Below, piece by piece: positions 35,701-43,412 of a stretch of DNA of 64,000 bases; positions within the stretch are counted from its first letter, which is position 1; every line of letters begins with the position of its first letter. The notes below the pieces were generated by a model. It worked only from the letters and a program-made list of their open reading frames with translations, ran no database searches and had not been told where the DNA came from. Source of the DNA: Gemella haemolysans ATCC 10379. Its GTDB lineage: Bacteria > Bacillota > Bacilli > Staphylococcales > Gemellaceae. The DNA lies in NCBI RefSeq assembly GCF_000173915.1, contig NZ_ACDZ02000009.1:124001-188000 (forward strand), read 5' to 3'. Both the position numbers and the translations under genes were made by a program.

Positions 35701-38458
35701 CTTCATCTGTAGCTGTTGTTGCTTGTACTGGTACTTTTTCAACACTTGCGATATATCCTTCTTTTTGAGGTACTGCAAGTTCTGGAAGATCAGTACTTTG
35801 ACCATCAGTTCCTTTCCAGTTAATATAAACTGGTCTGTCATTAGAGTTAATTACCGCTTTACCTTCTGCAGTTAACTTGATTGAACCTGTGTAACTTACA
35901 GTTTGTTTTTGTGATGGGAATACTTCTGTACCTGCAAGATTTGCAACATTATCAGCGTATACAAATTTAATTGTACGGTTTACTTCTTCTACTTTTGTTT
36001 TCTTAACGTAATCATATTCTGCTGGAGTAACAAATGCAGATCCATTTATACCTTTAGCTTTTAATTCTTCTTCAGAATATAAATCTCTTGCTCTTGTCTT
36101 CGTAACACTTAGTGTTCCTCTTACGTTTTCAGGAGGAAGATCTGCAAGAATGTATTCTTCTCCATTAACTTCTTTAACTAAGTCTACGTGATCATTACTT
36201 ACATCATATTTGTTTCCAAGCACATTAGTATAATCTTTTGAACCATCTTCACCTAAAGGAATATTCCCCGTATATCTTGTTGGTTCGAAACCTATAACTT
36301 CACCTGTTACTAGATCTTTGAATGTTCTAACAACAGCTCCTGTTGGCGGCTCACCTTGAACCTTACCATCACCATTAATACTCCAACCATTTGGAACTTT
36401 AGTTATAACATCTTCTTTTCCACCGTTAATAGGTTCTCCACCTGATACAGTAAGAGTTGCTGCAGTTTTATCATTTCCTACATAACCTTGTTTAATTAAT
36501 CCATTTTCATAAGTAATATTAGAATATTCACTTGTTAAAGTTTTGTCTTTTATTACTTTTTCAACACCTAAAGATTGAAGAGGCATAGAGACTATAGAAT
36601 CTTCTTGAATAGTTCCTTCTGTAACAGTAAGTTCTAATTCCGTTGGTGAAATTAATCTAGGTGTTAATGTAAAACCAGTATCTCGACCATCTTGTAAAAT
36701 CCATACATTGTTTTCATTAGCTCTAGCATTAGACCAACGATTTTGTGGACGGTAAGTAATACTATCACCTTTATTAGGTTTAATAGTAGACGCTGTATTT
36801 AATCCATTTATAAAGTTAGAACTTCCTGCAAGTTCTTTAAATTCTGTAAAATCAGCATTAGGAAGTTTGATCGTAAATTTAGATCCTACTCCATAACGAA
36901 CATCTGAATCAGTTTTTAATACGATTGAATCATTTCTACCTATTTGCTCATTATTAAGGTATGTCAATCCATTGTTTTCACTTAGTGATGCACTAGTACC
37001 TTGTTTTTGATAGCTAGGTTGTTGACCTTTTCTTATATAAGTGTGTTCAAGAACCGTACGCCCATCAATTTTAATAGTCGCTGTATACGGAGTGTCTTTT
37101 GAAATTTGTGGAGCTAAATATCCATTACCCGATAAATTACTCGCTCCAAACGACACATTCGGATAGTCTTTTACTTTATCGTTCCACTCGATGTTGTAAG
37201 TATATGTTCCAGTTTCGTTAGCTACCGCTGGTTGCTCAGCAACACGCTGATCATAAGTCATACCACGTTGTGTACGTTGTGCCCAATATGGTACAGATTT
37301 GTTATTGTTGTTTCCTGTAGTTGTTTTAAAGTCGATAGATTTAACTTTACCAACTACTGTTCCATCAGTCGCTCTGATTTCTGTATTTACAGCCAAACCA
37401 GCACCTAGCTCAGCTAAGTTAGTAAGTTCAATTTTTGTAATAGAACCCGCTTTAAGTGTAGATGTACTAATAGTAGTATCAACTCCCCATCCTGTAGGAG
37501 CCGTATTATCTGCATTCATTTCAACATAAGCATTTGTTACAGCATTAACTGTTTCTCCATCTCTAAAAACATCTTTTCCTGTGATTTTTGAAGCAGTCTC
37601 AGCTAATACTGTTTCTACTTTCCCACGGTGTCCTGCACGTTGCATTGTTACGTATACTGCTTCGATAGCTTTCTCTAATTCTTTACGTTGTTGATCAGCA
37701 TCTGATTTTGTTGAAGAATCTGAGTTGAAGATATCTAATGCTTTTGCGATTTCTTTTTCAGATGTTGCTACCGCTGCTTTAATTTCTGCTTTAGGAGCTT
37801 CTTCTTTAACTTCTTTTGTTGCGAATGTTGTTGCAGCTTGGTTTACTGCTTTTGCTTCTGAAACTGCTTTTTCTAAGTTTTCTTTAGCTACTTTAGTTTC
37901 AGATTTTTCTTCTTTTTTGTCTACTGCTTTTTCTGTAGTTTTTTCTGCTGTATTTAAGTTATTGATAGCTGCTTCTAATGCTGCTACTTGTGCATCTACT
38001 TCAGCTTGTGTAGCTGTTGATTGTGCTACTAAGTCTTTAGCTTTGTTTAATTCTACTGCTGCACTTACAGTTTTAACTTGTTTATCTTCTGATAACTCTT
38101 TTTCTGCTAATGTTACGAATAGGTTATCTAATTGACTGATTTTTGCTTGAAGAATAGCTTTGTTTACCTCTTTTTTAGCTTCAGCTTTTACTTCTTTTAC
38201 TTCCGTAGCTTTTTCTACTACAGCTGATTTTGTTTCAGTTTTTTCCTCTATTGGTTTTTCTGCTGCTACTTTTTCAGTAGCTGCTACTGTTGCTTCTTCT
38301 TTATTAGTGTCTGCTGCTTGCGCTGCTCCACCTAAAAACATAAAAGCAGAAGCAATAAGAACCGATGCCGTTCCAGCATTAAACTTTTTAATACCGTACT
38401 GGTTAACTTTTTCGAATTGCTTCTTGTTATTCATTCTTGTATTATTTTTACTAAACAT
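32738..38458 (-). CDS. YSIRK adhesin with 882-bp mucin-binding repeats (5-prime part of the broken gene)
   Basis: This is the main open frame, read from ATG 38458 (AAAGGAGAAGG SD; an in-frame ATG at 38500 lies upstream of the SD and is rejected). N-terminus MFSKNNTRMNNKKQFEKVNQ, then a YGIKKFNAGTASVLIASAF signal. A Lys/Glu/Ala helical region follows (about 50-250). It ends in AVYVTMQRAGHRGK, which resembles AVYSELENAGVRRDGK of the 15555 product. A globular adhesive region spans about 250-940. Then come large repeats of 294 residues (882 bases) with Mub-type modules (NKTVTRTITYVYEDGTPV) and GSWIPNIPGQPTNPIKYP spacers. The frame shifts at about 32868, so this ORF alone lacks a wall anchor and would be secreted rather than attached. 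Confidence 0.85.
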   Translation of the reverse strand: MFSKNNTRMNNKKQFEKVNQYGIKKFNAGTASVLIASAFMFLGGAAQAADTNKEEATVAATEKVAAEKPIEEKTETKSAVVEKATEVKEVKAEAKKEVNKAILQAKISQLDNLFVTLAEKELSEDKQVKTVSAAVELNKAKDLVAQSTATQAEVDAQVAALEAAINNLNTAEKTTEKAVDKKEEKSETKVAKENLEKAVSEAKAVNQAATTFATKEVKEEAPKAEIKAAVATSEKEIAKALDIFNSDSSTKSDADQQRKELEKAIEAVYVTMQRAGHRGKVETVLAETASKITGKDVFRDGETVNAVTNAYVEMNADNTAPTGWGVDTTISTSTLKAGSITKIELTNLAELGAGLAVNTEIRATDGTVVGKVKSIDFKTTTGNNNNKSVPYWAQRTQRGMTYDQRVAEQPAVANETGTYTYNIEWNDKVKDYPNVSFGASNLSGNGYLAPQISKDTPYTATIKIDGRTVLEHTYIRKGQQPSYQKQGTSASLSENNGLTYLNNEQIGRNDSIVLKTDSDVRYGVGSKFTIKLPNADFTEFKELAGSSNFINGLNTASTIKPNKGDSITYRPQNRWSNARANENNVWILQDGRDTGFTLTPRLISPTELELTVTEGTIQEDSIVSMPLQSLGVEKVIKDKTLTSEYSNITYENGLIKQGYVGNDKTAATLTVSGGEPINGGKEDVITKVPNGWSINGDGKVQGEPPTGAVVRTFKDLVTGEVIGFEPTRYTGNIPLGEDGSKDYTNVLGNKYDVSNDHVDLVKEVNGEEYILADLPPENVRGTLSVTKTRARDLYSEEELKAKGINGSAFVTPAEYDYVKKTKVEEVNRTIKFVYADNVANLAGTEVFPSQKQTVSYTGSIKLTAEGKAVINSNDRPVYINWKGTDGQSTDLPELAVPQKEGYIASVEKVPVQATTATDEDYEYVVKYTAIQKAKTTFVDEKGNPIPGVAEITEQGGSETPLTKEDEVKAKIKELENKGYELVSNTYPQGGKFDTDKDTDQEFKVILKQKEVTVTPDQPKTPGTPVDPNNPEGPKYPAGLEEKNLNKTVTRTITYVYEDGTPVLNEDGTPKTVTQEAKFTRTAKVNLVTGEVTYGDWSEAKDLPVVKSPVVKGFVADKASVPVVNVTGDSKDTTEVVTYKPLGSWIPNIPGQPTNPIKYPNNPDDPTKPGTDKPVLPYVPGMTPKDGNGQPLKPVDPQDPTKGYIIPDIPNDPTQSTPINYEKDTQKAKTTFVDEKGNPIPGVDAITEQGDSDTPLTKEDQVKAKIKELENKGYELVSNTYPEGGKFDTDKDTDQEFKVTLKQKEVTVTPDQPKTPGTPVDPNNPEGPKYPAGLEEKDLNKTVTRTITYVYEDGTPVLNEDGTPKTVTQEAKFTREAKVNLVTGEVTYGDWSEAKDLPEVKSPVVKGFLADKASVPATKVTGDSKDTTEVVTYKPIGSWIPNIPGQPTSPIKYPNDPTDPTKPGKPTEVLPYVPGYTPKDKDGNPLKPVDPQDPTKGYEVPNLPTDPSQNTVINYVKDTQKAKTTFVDEKGNPIPGVDAITEQGDSDTPLTKEAEVKAKIKELENKGYELVSNTYPEGGKFDKDKDTDQEFKVTLKAKEVTVTPDQPKTPGTPVDPNNPEGPKYPAGLEEKDLNKTVTRTITYVYADGTPVLNEDGTPKVVTQEAKFTREAKVNLVTGEVTYGDWTPAQDLTEVKSPVVKGYLADKATVPATKVTADSKDTTEVVTYKPIGSWIPNIPGQPTNPIKYPNDPTDPTKPGKPTETLPYVPGFTPVDKDGNPLKPVDPQDPTKGYIVPDLPTDPSQDTPINYVANKANLVVKYVDENGKDLIPAETTEGKVGDEYSTTGKVINGYVLVRVDGEAKGKSWKRWFNSNICLQTNRFMDSKHSRTTNKSNQISKRSNRSNKTR
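33000..35650 (-). repeat. Tandem 882-bp coding repeats (three near-identical copies)
   Basis: Matching points recur at 33833, 34715 and 35597, exactly 882 bases apart, each in a unit of about 294 residues. A partial, degenerate fourth unit lies at 32600-33080 and the terminal unit at 31959-32600. The frameshifts fall in these last two units. Confidence 0.7.
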
Positions 38459-38904
38459 ACCTTCTCCTTTTTCTTTTAGATTAAAATAAAAATAAATCAT
38501 AATGACTATGATACGTATTTTACAAAATGTAACTTAAACGTACCTAAAATTTAAAAAATTTATTTTTTTTATTTTATTATAGCTCATTTGTCTCTAATTT
38601 ACAATATATTTAATTGCAATATTAAAACAAATATCAACTGTTGTATATACTAACCCAAAAAAATTTTCAAAATTCCCCTCTTGGGAATACGTTTTCAAAA
38701 CTGTTTCAATATGTGTTTTAAATTTCTATAAAAAAATAATTAATACTCTTTTTTGTTATAATAAGCTAACTAAACTCTAAAAGTTATTTTCTTTAATTAT
38801 TAAATATAATTTTATTTTTACTTAAAATGAAATTTAAATACATTAAAATATACCCTATACCCCTATATTGATTTTTCTTCTTTTTGTGTAAATATTTTTT
38901 CTTC
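38459..38904. other. Adhesin upstream region with 11-bp-phased TTAAA motifs
   Basis: There is no ORF. At about 38826-38857 ACTTAAAATGA, AATTTAAATAC and ATTAAAATATA follow one another at 11-base spacing, and a looser pair (ACTTAAACGT, CCTAAAATTT) occurs at about 38530-38555. No convincing promoter was seen by eye. Confidence 0.35.
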
Positions 38905-38925
38905 TATATATATATATATATATAT
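38905..38925. repeat. (TA)10 dinucleotide run
   Basis: Ten TA units followed by TC. Such a run can slip and change length; it lies in the non-coding region between the fructose PTS gene and the adhesin upstream region. Confidence 0.7.
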
Positions 38926-39008
38926 CAAGTTTCTTACATACCCTATATAGGTATACCTCCATCATGTAAACAGAAAAATTCTATGTCACAACATATCCTT
39001 CTATAAAC

Positions 39009-39135
39009 ACCTATTATTTAAGTAAAATAAAAGCACCCTCAAAAATTATCAAGGGTGCTTTTTAGCCATTTATTATTTACTACTTTGTCTTTATGATTTT
39101 ATTTTTTATCCTTATTTGTCTTTACGACTCCTCAC
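39009..39135 (-). pseudogene. 3-prime-end remnant of an LPXTG gene with its terminator
   Basis: The stretch 39026-39135 copies the 3-prime end of the 31959 gene: terminator core (AAAAGCACCCT at 39029, AGGGTGCTTTT at 39052), then TAGCCATTTATTATT, the TTTGTCTTTATGAT stretch, and on the minus strand the last codons LVRSRKDK with stop (TAA 39112-39114). The coding part is lost beyond about 39135. It is a recombination or deletion scar of a former adhesin gene. Confidence 0.65.
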
Positions 39136-39231
39136 CAATAGGAAAATATAATTGAAATTTCCTCTGCAAAGAAAATCAGAATCCTTATAATCTACTTTAT
39201 ATAGATTTTTGTAAATAAAATATTTAACGTA

Positions 39232-41172
39232 TTAATCTTCTATCTTTTTCCCAAAACTTAGTGATGCGATTAATAGTAATGCACCTAATACTGCACCAAT
39301 TACTAAAGCTAATAGATACATAGGCCAATTACTTACAGCACCTGCTGCGATAGCAAAAATTCCTCCGTGAGGAGCTTTTGATACAGCTCCAAAAGTCATA
39401 CTTAACGCTCCAGCGATACCACTTGAGATGAATAACGGTGGAATAACACGTGTTGGGTTACTTGCTGCGAATGGGATAGCTCCTTCTGTGATGAATGATA
39501 ATCCCATTACGTAGTTTACTAACGCTCCACTACGTTGAGCTTTTGGCCAGATGTTTTTGTTGATTGTTGCTGAAACAGCGATTGCTAATGGAGGTACCAT
39601 ACCACCGATCATAACTGCTGCCATTACATCACTCCCTGCTGAACCAGCAGATGTTAATAGCGCTGTACCTGTTACGTAAGCAGCTTTGTTAATTGGACCA
39701 CCCATATCGATAGCCATCATCGCAGCTACTACGAATCCAAGGATGAATTTACCGCTTCCGTTAAGACTTTCGATAAAGTGTTTTAATCCTTCCATAACAC
39801 TTGCCATCGGCGCGTTGATTAGGAAGATCATTAGTAATCCCATGATTAGTGACCCTAAGATAGGGAATAGGAAGATTGGTTTAATACCGTCTAATGAACG
39901 AGGCATCCAGCTGAATGAAATTTTTAATACTTGGATAATACCACCAGCTAAGAACCCGGCTACTAACGCTCCTAAGAATCCTGAAGGAGTGTATGCTAAT
40001 AAATCACTTTTCAGACCTAAAATACTTGGATCAGCTAAAATACCACCAATCATACCAACAATGAATCCAGGACGGTCAGCGATAGAACGACCGATGAATC
40101 CAGCTAGGATTGGTAACATCATACTAAATGAAATTTTACCGAAGTAGAATAACACTTCTGCAACTTTGTTGTAAGATGGGTCTTTCGGATCAAATGAGTT
40201 AATACCCCAGATGAATGATAATGCGATAAGAATACCACCAGCTACTACGAATGGTAGCATGTTGCTTACACCTTCCATTAGGTGTTTGTAAGCACGACGT
40301 CCGATACTTTCATTTGCTGAAGAATCTTCTGAAGCATCTACTGCTCCGTCGTGTTTGTAGATAGGGGCTTTTCCATCTAGGATTGTTTGAATAAGTTCTT
40401 CTGGTTTGTTAATTCCGTCCGCAACTTTTGTCATAATTGTTGGACGTCCATCAAAACGTGCAACTTCTACTTTTTTATCAGCCGCAACGATGATTCCCGC
40501 TGCTCTTTCGATATCTTCTTTTGTAAGTTTGTTTTCTACACCGATTTGACCGTTTGTTTCTACTTTAACATCTAGTCCCATCGCTTTAGCTGTTTCTTTG
40601 ATTTTTTCCGCAGCCATGAATGTGTGAGCAATACCTGTTGGACAAGCTGTCACCGCAATGATATATGGTTTTTCTCCACTTGGAGCTGCTGTTTTTTCTT
40701 CTTTTGGAGCTTCTGTTTTCGCTACGAAGTCTGCAAATACTTTTTCTACGTCTTCTTTCGTAGTAGCTTTATCTAATCCTACTTTTACATCTGCATCCAT
40801 TAGAGCTTGTGATAATGAAGCTAGAGCTTTAAGGTGCTCATCTGCTCCACCATCTGGCGCACAAATCATAAAGATGTGTTTAGCTGGTTGTCCGTCAAAA
40901 CTTTCCCACTCAACACCTTCGTCACTTTTCGCGTAAACGATCATCGCTTTATCGAAGTCTGCACTTTTTGCATGAGGGATAGCTATATTTTCTCCTACAC
41001 CTGTAGTTGATTGAGCTTCACGAGCTAGTAAGGCGTTTAAGAAGTTTTCTTTACTAGCGATAATATTTTTTTCCACTAACATGCTTGTTAGTTTATTCAG
41101 AGCTTCTTTTTTGTCAGCAGCGCTGAATCCGAATTGAACTAAGTCATAATTTAGAACATCTGTTAATTTCAT
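39232..41172 (-). CDS. fruA: PTS fructose transporter subunit IIABC
   Basis: This 646-residue protein has EIIA (1-150) with the phospho-His in GENIAIPHAKS (H67), EIIB (about 170-270) with the phospho-Cys in AVTACPTGIAH (C177) followed by TFMAAEKIK, and EIIC (about 290-640) with about ten membrane segments. It takes up fructose and phosphorylates it to fructose 1-phosphate. It is the last gene of a fruR-fruK-fruA operon, 71 bases after fruK, in the usual order for Gram-positives. A good SD (AAGGAG) precedes the ATG. Confidence 0.96.
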   Translation of the reverse strand: MKLTDVLNYDLVQFGFSAADKKEALNKLTSMLVEKNIIASKENFLNALLAREAQSTTGVGENIAIPHAKSADFDKAMIVYAKSDEGVEWESFDGQPAKHIFMICAPDGGADEHLKALASLSQALMDADVKVGLDKATTKEDVEKVFADFVAKTEAPKEEKTAAPSGEKPYIIAVTACPTGIAHTFMAAEKIKETAKAMGLDVKVETNGQIGVENKLTKEDIERAAGIIVAADKKVEVARFDGRPTIMTKVADGINKPEELIQTILDGKAPIYKHDGAVDASEDSSANESIGRRAYKHLMEGVSNMLPFVVAGGILIALSFIWGINSFDPKDPSYNKVAEVLFYFGKISFSMMLPILAGFIGRSIADRPGFIVGMIGGILADPSILGLKSDLLAYTPSGFLGALVAGFLAGGIIQVLKISFSWMPRSLDGIKPIFLFPILGSLIMGLLMIFLINAPMASVMEGLKHFIESLNGSGKFILGFVVAAMMAIDMGGPINKAAYVTGTALLTSAGSAGSDVMAAVMIGGMVPPLAIAVSATINKNIWPKAQRSGALVNYVMGLSFITEGAIPFAASNPTRVIPPLFISSGIAGALSMTFGAVSKAPHGGIFAIAAGAVSNWPMYLLALVIGAVLGALLLIASLSFGKKIED

Positions 41173-41243
41173 TTCTTTCTCCTTTGTTAATTATATATTT
41201 CCGAGGAAATATTTTATTTTTCTATAAATAATTTATTAAAATT

Positions 41244-42161
41244 TTATTTTAATTTCTTAACTTCGATTTGTGGTAGTAATTCTTCAATTAACTTTTTATT
41301 TCCTACTCCTACTGAGAATGATGTCGCACCACCTGCAGCAGATGCATAGCGTAGGGCTTCTTGGTAGTCTTTTGTTTCATTGTATTTTGCAACGAACATC
41401 GCAAGCATACTATCTCCTGCCGCAACAGTCGATACTATCTTACCTTTAGCTACGTTAACTTCGAATACTTCTTTATCTTCAGTTAGCAGTAAAGCTCCGT
41501 CTGCTCCACGTGAAACAAGGACGTTTTTCGCTCCACGTTCTTGTAATTTTTCAGCGTATTGTAAGATTTCTTCTATACTATTTAAGGTTACACCAAACAT
41601 TTCACCAAGTTCAAATTCATTCGGCTTAACTACAAATGGTTTGTATTGAAGTGTGTCTAACACTAACTCTTTATTACTGTCTACAACTAATGTTGCTCCT
41701 GATGCCGATACTCTCTTAGCAATTGCTTTAAAGTCTTCAACACCCATTCCCGCGATAACATTACCTGATAAGAATACTACGTCTTCTTTCGTCAACACTT
41801 CTAATTTTGTAAAGAAGTCGCTCACGTTATCTAGGTTTACACTACTACTTTGACCATTAATTTCAGTCTCAGTTTCTGTAGTTAATTTCATGTTGATTCT
41901 AGTCGCTCCGCGCGTTTCTACAAAATCATGTTTTACACCTAAGTTATCTAGTTCTGATTTTATAAAATACCCTGTGAATCCAGCGACAAACCCCCACGCT
42001 TTACTATCAACACCAACGTTGTTTAGTAAGATAGAGATGTTAATACCTTTTCCACCTACTACGTACTTCGCTTCTTGGGTTCTATTTAGCTTTCCAAGTG
42101 CGAAATTTTCCGCCGTCGTCAGCATGTCAACAGCTGGATTTAAAGTAATTGTATAATACAC
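41244..42161 (-). CDS. fruK: 1-phosphofructokinase
   Basis: This 305-residue PfkB-family kinase has the GGKGINIS motif (residues 36-43) and the C-terminal anion hole TVAAGDSM. It converts fructose 1-phosphate from the FruA transporter to fructose 1,6-bisphosphate. It starts with GTG (42161) behind a full AAAGGAGG SD, two bases after the fruR stop, so the genes are translationally coupled. The length is typical. Confidence 0.95.
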   Translation of the reverse strand: MYYTITLNPAVDMLTTAENFALGKLNRTQEAKYVVGGKGINISILLNNVGVDSKAWGFVAGFTGYFIKSELDNLGVKHDFVETRGATRINMKLTTETETEINGQSSSVNLDNVSDFFTKLEVLTKEDVVFLSGNVIAGMGVEDFKAIAKRVSASGATLVVDSNKELVLDTLQYKPFVVKPNEFELGEMFGVTLNSIEEILQYAEKLQERGAKNVLVSRGADGALLLTEDKEVFEVNVAKGKIVSTVAAGDSMLAMFVAKYNETKDYQEALRYASAAGGATSFSVGVGNKKLIEELLPQIEVKKLK

Positions 42162-42163
42162 TG

Positions 42164-42919
42164 TTAGTCCTCCTTTATACTTTTTACTTCTATTATATTT
42201 TTAAATTTCTTATATTGTTCTGGAACTTCATAAGATACGATAGTTACATCATCTAATTCGGCAAATTTTTGGAATTTTCTATGTCCAAATTTTGACTTAT
42301 CAGCAAGAATGTATTTTCTCTTACCATTTTTTAACGCCGTCGCTTTTATGAATGCTTCATTTTCTTCAGCTGTCGTCACACCAAAAGTTTCATCTATTCC
42401 ATTACAACCTACAAAACACATATCAAAACTATATTTCTTCAGTTGTTCGATAGCTACTGAACCTATGACAGCTTGTGTCGAGTGTTTTATCGTTCCACCT
42501 AATATTATTGTATGAATTTTGTTATTAATAAGTTTCGGTAAATGATATGTTGAATTCGTCACAACAGTTATTCTTCTATCACGAAGGTATTCTATCATTT
42601 CATATGTCGATGTCCCCGCATCAAGATAAATCGTCTGCCCTGATTGTAAGATATTATCGCAAATGTACTTCGCAACTTCTCTTTTTTCCTGTAGGAAGTC
42701 TGCACGTTTTGATTCGACACTTTCTTCACTACCTCGAGCTGCTGAGCGTTTCATCGCACCACCGTGTGTTCTATATAATAAATTTTTATCTTCTAGATTC
42801 GTAAGATCACGCCTTATCGTAGCTTCTGAAACATTACAATGTTCCATCAACTCCTTTAGATTCAATGATCCTTTTTCATCTAATAAATCTAAAATTTTAT
42901 TCCATCTTTCATTCAACAT
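42164..42919 (-). CDS. fruR: DeoR-family fructose operon repressor
   Basis: This 251-residue protein has an N-terminal DeoR winged helix (SLNLKELMEHCNVSEATIRR, then HGGAMKRS) and a C-terminal sugar-phosphate-sensing domain (YLDAGTSTYEMI, TNSTYHLPK, GCNGIDETFGVTTAEENE, ADKSKFG). It is the first gene of the operon. Fructose 1-phosphate usually relieves repression in this family. A promoter and three TGAGCGAT repeats lie upstream and may be its operators. Confidence 0.93.
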   Translation of the reverse strand: MLNERWNKILDLLDEKGSLNLKELMEHCNVSEATIRRDLTNLEDKNLLYRTHGGAMKRSAARGSEESVESKRADFLQEKREVAKYICDNILQSGQTIYLDAGTSTYEMIEYLRDRRITVVTNSTYHLPKLINNKIHTIILGGTIKHSTQAVIGSVAIEQLKKYSFDMCFVGCNGIDETFGVTTAEENEAFIKATALKNGKRKYILADKSKFGHRKFQKFAELDDVTIVSYEVPEQYKKFKNIIEVKSIKED

Positions 42920-42945
42920 TTTCTTCTCTCCTAACTCCCATGATT

Positions 42946-42974
42946 ATTATATCTAATATAATATAGCTATTCAA
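42946..42974 (-). promoter_or_regulatory. fruRKA promoter
   Basis: On the minus strand TTGAAT (42974-42969), a 17-base spacer and a perfect TATAAT (42951-42946), about 27 bases upstream of the fruR ATG. Confidence 0.65.
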
Positions 42975-42986
42975 TCAAATTCAAGC

Positions 42987-43033
42987 AAAAACACTCATAA
43001 ATAATCAAAATAAACGATTAAAATGAGTGTTTT
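42987..43033. promoter_or_regulatory. Hairpin upstream of the fruRKA promoter
   Basis: AAAACACTCAT (42987-42997) is perfectly complementary to ATGAGTGTTTT (43023-43033). It sits 13 bases upstream of the -35 element. T-runs flank both sides, so it may be a bidirectional terminator shielding the operon, or an operator. Confidence 0.45.
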
Positions 43034-43064
43034 ATTTTTTATATTTGATTGTTTTTCTAAATGA

Positions 43065-43189
43065 TGAGCGATTTTTTATTTTCATATTTGTTTCTAAGAT
43101 TTTTTCATAATGTGTGAGCGATCTTAAATCAGATCAGTTTTTTTGAAATTATTACCGCAAAATTTTTTTCCACAAAATAGATGAGCGAT
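43065..43189. repeat. Three TGAGCGAT direct repeats upstream of fruRKA
   Basis: TGAGCGAT occurs at 43065-43072, 43115-43122 and 43182-43189, each followed by a T-rich stretch. They are candidate binding sites of FruR or another regulator. Nothing else was seen in the 42920-43412 gap apart from the promoter and hairpins. Confidence 0.45.
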
Positions 43190-43353
43190 TTCTCATTTTT
43201 CTATAATAGTCAGTAGAATCAAAAATATGTGTTTCAGTTATTTTTACTCATCTAAACTCTACACTTCCCTAATTCAATTTTTACTACTCGTAAGTATTAT
43301 ACTCTTGAGTAGTAAAATTACAAAATATGAAAATTAATAAGAACTCCCAATAG

Positions 43354-43386
43354 AAAAAGGTTCAAGTTTTGTACCTGAACCTTTTT
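43354..43386 (-). terminator. Terminator of the DUF805 gene
   Basis: AAAAAGGTTCA (43354-43364) pairs with TGAACCTTTTT (43376-43386), giving a T5 tail on either strand. Confidence 0.8.
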
Positions 43387-43412
43387 ATTAATCTACTAGA
43401 TCATCTTATTAA

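Larger units (their letters stand above)
31959..38458 (-). pseudogene. Mucin-binding-type LANTG adhesin interrupted by two +1 insertions
   Basis: If the frame were continuous this would be one protein of about 2165 residues with YSIRK signal, repeats and a LANTG anchor. The frame breaks at about 32868 and about 32658. At 32868 the sequence reads CCAACTCTTACC, but the equivalent repeat at 32415-32430 reads CCAATCTTACC. At 32658 it reads TCTTGTTGGATC, where sister repeats read TCTTGTGG. Each adds one base, so the sum (+2) does not restore frame. Continuing reading frames are 32605-32889 (middle) and 31959-32564 (end, RLANTGATETNTG and RRRKEK). The main frame ends 50-odd residues into scrambled sequence at 32738. 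Either a real pseudogene or a sequencing/assembly problem in repeats. Confidence 0.75.

Noticed and set aside
38905-38925. Phase-variable promoter element at the (TA)10 run
   Set aside because: It is about 450 bases upstream of the adhesin start and not between visible -35/-10 elements, so there is no support.
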